A stretch of 64,000 nucleotides of DNA from Pseudonocardia benzenivorans CB1190 (GTDB lineage Bacteria > Actinomycetota > Actinomycetes > Mycobacteriales > Pseudonocardiaceae). The DNA lies in contig NC_015312.1 in the NCBI RefSeq assembly GCF_000196675.2, positions 868,001-932,000 of the forward strand, given 5' to 3'. Shown piece after piece: positions 58,175-64,000 of this stretch (its first letter is position 1; each line of letters opens with the position of its first letter). A program made the position numbers and the translations under genes. The notes below the pieces were generated by a model. That model had not been told where the DNA came from and did not search any database. It saw only the letters and a program-made list of their open reading frames with translations.

Positions 58175-58834
58175 ATGTCAAGCGGGATCGTGTTTGATGC
58201 TCACGTGGAATCACGAGGAGAGCCCGTAACGGGCGTCATCGCCCGCCGGGTCCGTGAGCTCCGCGATGCGGCGCGCCTCTCCGGCGCCGACCTCGCGGAG
58301 CGAATGAACGACCTCGGTATCGCGTGGAACCGGACCACCGTCGCCAAGCTTGAGACTGGGCGGCGGGCGACGGTCACGGTGCAGGAGCTGCTCGCGCTCG
58401 GTCGTGCGTTGGATGTTCCGCCGATCATCCTCATCGCGGATCCGCGTCGCCGAGAGCCGGTGCCCCTCGTCCCGGGCGAAGAGACCCATCCATGGGAGGC
58501 ACTGCTCTGGCTGAGTGGCGCTGGCCGGGTGGGCGAGTCCGACCTCGACAACCAGTCGCGGGCGAGCTGGCTCATCCAGGCGGGGTGGCACCTCGAGGAG
58601 GCCGTCGCGGACCTCCACACCGACGAGCGCTACGTCGCCGGTGACGACGATGCCGCCCAAGCGCTGGATCGGACCGCGGCCAGGCACCGGGCTGCGCTCC
58701 GTGCGATCCGGACTTCCGCGATTCGCATCGTCGGCGCTGGCGCCGAGCTGCCGCCGTGGCTCCCGCTCGACTACATCCGACGTCGCGCGAGCGAGCTCGA
58801 CTTCGACCTGCCTCCTCAGCTGAGGGGGGACTGA
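58175..58834 (+). CDS. XRE/Cro-CI-family transcriptional regulator
   Basis: The 219-residue product has an N-terminal HTH_3 domain (IARRVRELRDAARLSGADLA, RTTVAKLETGRRATVTVQEL) and a helical C-terminal region of unknown type (ASWLIQAGWHLEEAVADLHT). Such proteins usually control integration, excision and transfer in integrative elements. The start is ambiguous: ATG 58175 or GTG 58190/58204. Its stop is one base from the integrase start. Confidence 0.82.
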   Translation: MSSGIVFDAHVESRGEPVTGVIARRVRELRDAARLSGADLAERMNDLGIAWNRTTVAKLETGRRATVTVQELLALGRALDVPPIILIADPRRREPVPLVPGEETHPWEALLWLSGAGRVGESDLDNQSRASWLIQAGWHLEEAVADLHTDERYVAGDDDAAQALDRTAARHRAALRAIRTSAIRIVGAGAELPPWLPLDYIRRRASELDFDLPPQLRGD

Positions 58835-58835
58835 C

Positions 58836-60029
58836 GTGGGCTACGTCCGTGACCGCTGGCGCGACCCGGCTCGGAAGGGCAAGGGCAAGCGCTGGCAGGT
58901 GAAGTACCGCGTCGACGGCCGCGAGAAGGACGGCGGCAGCTTCGACACAAAGGCCATGGCGCAGCGGAAGCTGGTCGAGCTGGAGGCGTCGGTCCAGCGC
59001 GGCCAGTGGGTCGACCCCACTGACCGCACACTCGTCGTCGACCTCGTCCGCGCCTACGCCGCGACCCGGATGCATCGACCCCGTACCCGCGACCGCGTCG
59101 AGAGCCACATCCGCAACCACATCGAGCCGACCCCGCTCGGCCGCCGGCGAGCCGCGGCGGTGCGCCCATCGGAGGTGCAGGCGTGGGTCACCGACCGTGC
59201 AGAGCATCTCTCGCCCCTGACACTGCGGAACGTCGTCACGCTCGTCCGGGCTGCGTTCGCCGCGGCCGTAGAGGACCGGACGATCGGCGCTACGCCGTTC
59301 GTGCGGATCACTCTCCCGCGTGCCGAGAAGGAGCGGCTCGTCCCGCTCACAGTCGCCCAGGTCGAGCTGCTCGTCGACGCCATCGGCGACCGGTACAAGG
59401 CGATGGTGGTTGCGCAAGCCGGCCTGGGCCTGAGGATCGGTGAGCTCCTCGCGCTGCGCGTCGAGGATGTGGACTTCCTGCGCCGCACGGTCCGCATCGA
59501 GGACCAGATCGACCGCTACACCCGCGACCGTGTTCCGCCGAAGACCGCGCGGTCTCGTCGGACGGTGCCGCTTCCCGACGTGGTGGCGGTCGCGCTGTCG
59601 CGGCACATCGCCGAGCACCCGCCCGCCCCGAACGGGCTGCTGTTCCACACCCGGGACGGCCGGCCGCTCATGCACGACTGGTACGGCAACAAGGTGTTCG
59701 TCGCGTGCGTGACGCGCCTGCGTGAGCGGCTCGCCGAGGAGGCCGCGGAGGCCGTCGAGCGCGACGAGGAGCCGCCGGCGGCGTTCCCTGCTGGTGTCAC
59801 GCCGCATGACCTTCGCCACCACTACGCGAGCGTGCTCCTCGCGTCCGGGCAGTCGGTCGTTGCGGTGGCCGAGCTGCTCGGCCACGAGAACGCGTCGCTG
59901 GTCCTGTCGACCTACGGGCACCTGCTGCCCGGTAGTGAGGACATCGCCCGGCGCGCGATTGACGCCGCGTGGGGCACTGCTCGGACGGCCGAGGAGCATG
60001 CTCCCGCTGCCCAGGGACTGCCCAGATGA
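58836..60029 (+). CDS. tyrosine recombinase (integrase) of the element
   Basis: The 397-residue site-specific recombinase has an AP2-like/N-terminal arm-binding region (KGKGKRWQVKYRVDGREKDG), a core-binding SAM-like domain and a catalytic domain with Arg in LGLRIGELLALRVEDV, His-x-x-Arg in PHDLRHHYASVLLASG, and LGHENASLVLSTYGHL with the second His and the Tyr nucleophile. The GTG start lies directly after the XRE stop. It ends 50 bases from attR, as expected for a self-mobilising integrase. Confidence 0.95.
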   Translation: MGYVRDRWRDPARKGKGKRWQVKYRVDGREKDGGSFDTKAMAQRKLVELEASVQRGQWVDPTDRTLVVDLVRAYAATRMHRPRTRDRVESHIRNHIEPTPLGRRRAAAVRPSEVQAWVTDRAEHLSPLTLRNVVTLVRAAFAAAVEDRTIGATPFVRITLPRAEKERLVPLTVAQVELLVDAIGDRYKAMVVAQAGLGLRIGELLALRVEDVDFLRRTVRIEDQIDRYTRDRVPPKTARSRRTVPLPDVVAVALSRHIAEHPPAPNGLLFHTRDGRPLMHDWYGNKVFVACVTRLRERLAEEAAEAVERDEEPPAAFPAGVTPHDLRHHYASVLLASGQSVVAVAELLGHENASLVLSTYGHLLPGSEDIARRAIDAAWGTARTAEEHAPAAQGLPR

Positions 60030-60077
60030 TCTCTACGGCGCTGTTGTCCCTGGCAGGAGGCCCGCTGGGCGAGACTG

Positions 60078-61058
60078 CTAGGCGTTGCCGTCGAACAGGC
60101 TGGTGACCGAGCCGTCGTCGAAGACCTGGTGGATGGCCTCGGCCAGCAGCGGGGCGATCGAGATGACCGTCATGCCGGGGAAGCGCTTCTCCTCGGGGAT
60201 CGGCAGCGTGTCGGTGAAGATCACCTCGGAGGCGCCGCACGTCGACAGGCGCTCGACGGCCGGCCCGGACAGCACCCCGTGGGTGGCGGCGATGACGACG
60301 TCGCGGGCGCCCTCGCGCAGCAGCACCTCGGCCGTCTTCGAGACCGTCCCGCCGGTGTCGATCATGTCGTCGATCACGACGCATGTGCGCCCGTCGACCT
60401 CGCCGACGACCCGGTTGGCGACGGCCTCGTTGGGCTTGCGCGGGTCGCGCGTCTTGTGGATGAACGCCAGCGGGGTGCCGCCGAGGGTCTCCGCCCAGCG
60501 CTCGGCGAGCCGCACGCGGCCGGAGTCGGGTGAGACGACGGCGAGATCGCGGTCGGCGTACTTCTGCTTGATGTGGTCGGCCAGCACCGGCAGCGCGAAC
60601 AGGTGGTCCACGGGCCCGTCGAAGAAGCCCTGGATCTGTGCCGTGTGCAGGTCGACGGTCATGATCCGGTCGGCGCCCGCGACGAGGAACATGTCGGCGA
60701 TCAGCCGCGCGGAGATCGGCTCCCGGCCGCGGTGCTTCTTGTCCTGCCGGGCGTAGCCCCAGAACGGCATCACGACGGTGATCCGCTTGGCCGAGGCGCG
60801 CTTGAGCGCGTCGACCATGATCAGCTGCTCCATCACGGCGTCGTTGATCGGCGCGGAGTGCGACTGCAGGACGAACGCGTCGCAGCCGCGGACCGACTCC
60901 TCGAAGCGGACGAAGATCTCGCCGTTGGCGAAGGTGTAGGCCGACTGCGGCGTGATGGTGACGTCGAGCTCCTTGGCCACCTGGTCGGCCAGCTCGGGGT
61001 GTGCCCGCCCGGAGAAGAGCATCAGGTTCTTCTTCGGGGTCGCGAAGATCGCGCTCAC
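60078..61058 (-). CDS. prs: ribose-phosphate pyrophosphokinase (PRPP synthetase)
   Basis: Prs makes PRPP from ribose-5-phosphate and ATP for nucleotides, His, Trp and decaprenyl-phosphoribose. The 326-residue class I enzyme has the ATP-binding [20 protein letters not shown], the catalytic flexible loop [20 protein letters not shown], the Mg2+ site [19 protein letters not shown] and the PRPP loop [20 protein letters not shown]. The GTG start overlaps the glmU stop (GTGA), matching Rv1018c-Rv1017c. Its last codons are the attachment site of the mobile element, and the stop codon TAG is supplied by element DNA. Confidence 0.97.
   Translation of the reverse strand: MSAIFATPKKNLMLFSGRAHPELADQVAKELDVTITPQSAYTFANGEIFVRFEESVRGCDAFVLQSHSAPINDAVMEQLIMVDALKRASAKRITVVMPFWGYARQDKKHRGREPISARLIADMFLVAGADRIMTVDLHTAQIQGFFDGPVDHLFALPVLADHIKQKYADRDLAVVSPDSGRVRLAERWAETLGGTPLAFIHKTRDPRKPNEAVANRVVGEVDGRTCVVIDDMIDTGGTVSKTAEVLLREGARDVVIAATHGVLSGPAVERLSTCGASEVIFTDTLPIPEEKRFPGMTVISIAPLLAEAIHQVFDDGSVTSLFDGNA
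60080..60102. other. attR within the prs 3' end
   Basis: This is the right copy of the 23-bp core (AGGCGTTGCC...AACAGGCTG). It forms the last seven codons of prs, so integration leaves the enzyme sequence unchanged. Only the stop changes: TAG here, against TGA on the attL copy. Confidence 0.92.
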
Positions 61059-62656
61059 CGTCGTGTGCCTCCTCGGCCGGTTCGGCCGGCGTCGTCCGTG
61101 GCGGGTGCGGCGGGGGCCGCTCCGTCGAGCTGGGCGGCGGCCGCCTCGGCGCGCTCGGCGGCCTCGGCCGCCGGCGTCCCGGGGCGCTTGCGCCGGACCC
61201 ACCCTTCGATGGTGCGCTGTGACCCGGCCGACACGGCGAGCGCCCCCGGTGGGACGTCGTCGCGCAGCACGGTGCCCGCGCCGGTGTACGCACCGTCGCC
61301 GACCTGCACGGGAGCGATGAACATCGTGTCGGAACCCGTGCGCACGTGCGATCCGACCACCGTCCGGCGCTTGGTCACGCCGTCGTAGTTGACGAACACC
61401 GACGAGGCGCCGATGTTGCTCATCTCACCGATCGTCGCGTCGCCGACGTAGGTCAGGTGCGGGACCTTGCTGCCCGCACCGATGTCGGAGTTCTTGACCT
61501 CGACGAAGGTGCCGATCTTGCCGCGCTCGCCGAGGTGCGCCCCCGGCCGCAGGAACGCGTAGGGGCCGACGGACGCGCCCGCGCCGATCGTCGAGCTGCT
61601 GCCGTGGGTGCGCACGACGATCGCGCCCGCACCGATCTCGACGTCGGTCAGCGTCGTGTCGGGGCCGACCTGGGCGCCCCCGGCGACGGAGGTGGTCCCG
61701 TGCAGTTGGGTGCCGGGGTGCAGGACGACGTCGGCCTCCAGCCGGACCTGCACGTCGATCCACGTCGTCGCCGGATCGACGACCGTGACGCCCTCGAGCA
61801 TCCAGCCGCGCACCACGCGGCGGTTGAGCTCCGCGCCCGCCTCGGCGAGCTGGACCCGGTCGTTGACGCCGCGGACGAGCCAGGGGTCGTCGGAGTGCAG
61901 GGTGCCGACCCGGTGCCCGTCGGCGACCGCGATCGCGACGAGGTCGGTGAGGTAGAGCTCGCCCTGCGCGTTGTCGGTGGTCAGGCGGGTGAGCCCGGAG
62001 CGCAGGAAGTCGGCGTCGAACGCGTAGATGCCCGAGTTGACCTCGGTGATCGCGCGCTGCTCGGCCGTCGCGTCCTTCTGCTCGACGATCGCCGTGACCC
62101 CGTCGGCGCCCGCGACGATGCGGCCGTAGCCGGTCGGGTCGTCGAGGGTCGTGGTCAGCACGGTCATGACGGAGCCGTGCGCCTCGTGCAGCGCCCGCAA
62201 CGCCTCGGGCACGAGCAGCGGGACGTCGCCGTAGGTGACCAGCACGGTGCCGGAGAGGTCCGCGGGCAGGGCGGCGAGGCCGCAGGAGACCGCGTCGCCG
62301 GTGCCGTTCTGCTGCTCCTGGACGGCGGTCACGACGGGGCGGGCCAGCGCGTCGGCCATCGCCGCGACGGCGGGCTCGACCTGGTCGCGCCCGTGCCCGA
62401 CGACGACCACGAGGTGCTCGGGCTCCAGTGCGGCGACGGCGTGCACCGCGTGGCCGAGCAGGCTGCGCCCGCCGATGGCGTGCAGCACCTTCGGCGTCGC
62501 CGAACGCATCCGCTTGCCCTCGCCCGCCGCGAGGACCACCACCGCCGCGGGCGGCGCCGCGCGGGTCGCCCCGGCGGCGGGCGCCGGGCCGGTCGGGCGG
62601 GGGGTGGACGAAGCGTCCCCGTCGGGCCGGGCGGGCCCGTCGAGACGGTCGGGCAT
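61055..62656 (-). CDS. glmU: bifunctional UDP-GlcNAc pyrophosphorylase / glucosamine-1-P acetyltransferase
   Basis: GlmU carries out the last two steps to UDP-GlcNAc for peptidoglycan. The 533-residue protein has an N-terminal nucleotidyltransferase ([39 protein letters not shown]) and a C-terminal left-handed beta-helix acetyltransferase ([60 protein letters not shown]). About 35 extra residues precede the first domain, and a Pro/Ala-rich tail follows. The ATG at 62656 is the closest good start. It is coupled to prs. Confidence 0.96.
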   Translation of the reverse strand: MPDRLDGPARPDGDASSTPRPTGPAPAAGATRAAPPAAVVVLAAGEGKRMRSATPKVLHAIGGRSLLGHAVHAVAALEPEHLVVVVGHGRDQVEPAVAAMADALARPVVTAVQEQQNGTGDAVSCGLAALPADLSGTVLVTYGDVPLLVPEALRALHEAHGSVMTVLTTTLDDPTGYGRIVAGADGVTAIVEQKDATAEQRAITEVNSGIYAFDADFLRSGLTRLTTDNAQGELYLTDLVAIAVADGHRVGTLHSDDPWLVRGVNDRVQLAEAGAELNRRVVRGWMLEGVTVVDPATTWIDVQVRLEADVVLHPGTQLHGTTSVAGGAQVGPDTTLTDVEIGAGAIVVRTHGSSSTIGAGASVGPYAFLRPGAHLGERGKIGTFVEVKNSDIGAGSKVPHLTYVGDATIGEMSNIGASSVFVNYDGVTKRRTVVGSHVRTGSDTMFIAPVQVGDGAYTGAGTVLRDDVPPGALAVSAGSQRTIEGWVRRKRPGTPAAEAAERAEAAAAQLDGAAPAAPATDDAGRTGRGGTRR

Positions 62657-63021
62657 GAGCCGCACTCCTCGGTCGTCGCTCACGGGTCCGTACGTCGGCC
62701 GGGGTGCCGGCCGGACGCGATGCAGCACGTCGCGACGCCCGGACGGCTGAATCGTACGGGGTCGCGCGGCGGGCCCCGACCGCGCACCGGTGTCGTCCGG
62801 TTGGTCGCCGATGGTCGGTTCGTAACCCTCCGCGGCCGTCGTCGTTGAGTCACCCGGTCGGGTGGACGACGTGGAAGCGGCGGGTGAGGTCGGTGGGCAG
62901 GCACAGTGCGGCCGGGCGCGGGGCAGCCGGGCGCAGTGGGGTCGCGCGCGGGGCGGCCGGGCACGGGGCAGCCGGGCACGGGGCAGCCGGGCACGGGGCG
63001 GGACGGTCGCGGCTCGCGGCG
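62657..63021. other. intergenic region with 15-bp tandem repeats
   Basis: No gene is seen in about 365 bases. From about 62914 to 62995 a GC-rich unit, GGGCAGCCGGGCACG, is repeated (exact or near-exact at 62951, 62966 and 62981, with diverged copies before). The transcript starts for glmU and the transpeptidase gene must lie here. Confidence 0.6.
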
Positions 63022-63486
63022 ATGCCGCGCGTCCGCGCCACGATCGCACTCGGGCTCGCGGGCCTGGGCGCGCTCGGTGGCACCGGCGTCGGGTCGGCCG
63101 AACCGCTGCGTCCCGTCGAGGCGCCCCTCGTCGACGGGACGCCGTGCACCGTCGCCGCGCGGGCCTGTGTCTCGATCGGCGCCAAGCAGGCCTGGCTGCT
63201 CGACGACGGGCGCGTCGTCCGCGGGCCGGTCGCGGTCAGCACCGGCGGGGCGGGCAAGGAGACCCCGCGGGGCGCGTTCGGCGTCGAGTGGAAGAACCGC
63301 GACCACCGCAGCGCCGAGTTCGGCGGGGCGCCCATGCCGTTCGCGGTCTTCTTCGCGCCCGGCGGCATCGCCTTCCACGAGGGCGACACGCGGACGGGGT
63401 CGGCCGGGTGCGTGCGGCTCGCACGCGCCGACGCGGAGGCGTTCCACGACTTCCTCGCGGTCGGCGACCGCGTCGAGATCGTCTGA
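63022..63486 (+). CDS. secreted YkuD-type L,D-transpeptidase
   Basis: The 154-residue product has an N-terminal signal sequence ([20 protein letters not shown]) and a compact YkuD domain: [36 protein letters not shown] and the catalytic [20 protein letters not shown] (His, Ser-x-Gly-Cys). Such enzymes form 3-3 cross-links in peptidoglycan or attach proteins. It is smaller than LdtMt2-type enzymes and lacks Ig-like domains. The ATG at 63022 begins directly with the signal peptide. Confidence 0.85.
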   Translation: MPRVRATIALGLAGLGALGGTGVGSAEPLRPVEAPLVDGTPCTVAARACVSIGAKQAWLLDDGRVVRGPVAVSTGGAGKETPRGAFGVEWKNRDHRSAEFGGAPMPFAVFFAPGGIAFHEGDTRTGSAGCVRLARADAEAFHDFLAVGDRVEIV

Positions 63487-63596
63487 CGGGCGCAGGGGCC
63501 CGATGCCGGAGATCGTGTGACATCGGTGGCCGAGTCGGGCCGTCGGGGGGAAGACTCGGCCGCGACGCCCGACACACCCCGATCAGGAGGACGGCG

Positions 63597-64000
63597 ATGC
63601 CCACCCGTACCGCACGCACGGCCTGGAACGGCACCCTCGAGCAGGGTTCCGGCCAGGTGGAGCTGAGCAGCAGCCACGTCGGCACCTACGACGTCAACTT
63701 CCCCAAGCGGGCAGCCGACGACGCCGGCGGCACCACGAGCCCCGAGGAGCTGATCGCGGCCGCGCACTCGTCCTGCTACGCCATGCAGCTCTCGGCCCTG
63801 ATCGGCGAGGCGGGCGGCACGCCCGAGTCGCTCGACGTGACGGCAGACGTCACGCTGGGCCCCGACCCGGCCGGCGGGTTCCGCATCAGCGGCATCAAGC
63901 TGACCGTCCGCGGTGAGGTCACGGGCCTCGACGCCGAGGGCTTCGCCAAGGCCGCCGACGCCGCGAAGGCCGGTTGCCCGGTGAGCAAGGCGCTGACGGG
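63597..64000 (+). CDS. OsmC/Ohr-family peroxiredoxin, 3' end cut by window
   Basis: The start MPTRTARTAWNGTLEQGSGQ follows CAGGAGGAC. The visible 134 residues contain the two redox cysteines of the family, in AAHSSCYAMQLSALIG and AAKAGCPVSKALTG, and the conserved TSPEELIAAAHSSC. These thiol peroxidases reduce organic hydroperoxides. The sequence stops a few residues before the expected C-terminus. Confidence 0.9.
   Translation, partial: MPTRTARTAWNGTLEQGSGQVELSSSHVGTYDVNFPKRAADDAGGTTSPEELIAAAHSSCYAMQLSALIGEAGGTPESLDVTADVTLGPDPAGGFRISGIKLTVRGEVTGLDAEGFAKAADAAKAGCPVSKALT

Larger units (their letters stand above)
40131..60102. mobile_element. ~20-kb AICE-like integrative element inserted at the 3' end of prs
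   Basis: The element is bounded by 23-bp direct repeats (attL and attR). It carries a tyrosine integrase next to attR, an excisionase-like HTH, an XRE regulator, a WhiB-like protein, a RepA-like ATPase, a DUF2637/SpdB-like protein and an FtsK/TraB-like translocase. This set resembles actinobacterial integrative conjugative elements. It also carries a phage tail tape-measure protein and probable chaperone, which is not typical. The gene order pth-rplY-(lpqT)-prs-glmU known in mycobacteria is interrupted exactly here. An IS21 with a nested IS256 sits in the middle. Confidence 0.88.

Noticed and set aside
60030..60080. tRNA gene as attachment site of the integrase
   Set aside because: No tRNA cloverleaf is present near attR; the direct repeat coincides with the prs coding end instead.

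Overview
The window is GC-rich DNA with GTG starts, a WhiB-like protein, an Rpf resuscitation factor and an AfsR/BTAD-type regulator, which points to an actinobacterium. Most of the backbone follows the gene order known from Mycobacterium tuberculosis Rv1002c-Rv1018c: mannosyltransferase, rsmI, metG, tatD, rpfB, rsmA, ispE, a pks16-like acyl ligase, pth, rplY, prs, glmU. Pseudonocardiales, possibly a Pseudonocardia-like organism, is an inference from this synteny and base composition. No 16S rRNA or tRNA gene was found to settle it.

Left end (1-5.3 kb): a 3'-truncated AraC-type regulator, then a decaying catechol ortho-cleavage cluster. catB is intact, catA carries a one-base frameshift, and an enol-lactonase-like hydrolase has lost its N-terminal part next to a degenerate ~100-bp repeat array. 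A 1.2-kb gene-poor stretch holds 21-bp repeats that look like an orphan IS21-type end.

Backbone (5.3-40.1 kb): housekeeping genes for translation and RNA modification (rsmI, metG, rsmA, pth, rplY), isoprenoid synthesis (ispE) and cell-wall resuscitation (rpfB). These are interleaved with a K+/H+ antiporter pair of KhtU/KhtT type, a secreted chorismate mutase, a PadR/DHA2 efflux pair, a TetR plus DrrAB-like ABC exporter, a large BTAD-NTPase regulator and a PEP-synthase-like gene that is frameshifted. Several genes end in long palindromic hairpins.

Mobile element (40,131-60,102): a ~20-kb integrated element bounded by a 23-bp direct repeat. The right copy is the last codons of prs, so the element uses the 3' end of a protein gene, not a tRNA, as attachment site and rebuilds the prs end. 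The plus-strand module has a DUF2637/SpdB-like membrane protein and an FtsK/TraB-like translocase, as in actinobacterial integrative conjugative elements. The minus-strand module carries a phage tail tape-measure protein, its probable chaperone, two cysteine-rich proteins, an HExxH protein and an HNH nuclease. The right end has a RepA-like ATPase, a WhiB-like protein, an excisionase-like HTH, an XRE regulator and a tyrosine integrase. An IS21-family element with a 6-bp target duplication is inserted exactly at the start codon of the HNH gene, and an IS256-family element with an 8-bp duplication is nested in its istB. Two iteron-like repeat arrays are candidate replication origins.

Right end (60.1-64 kb): prs and glmU in a coupled operon, an L,D-transpeptidase and the start of an OsmC-family protein. 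The most unusual feature is the conjugation-type element with a lone tape-measure/chaperone pair integrated at prs.
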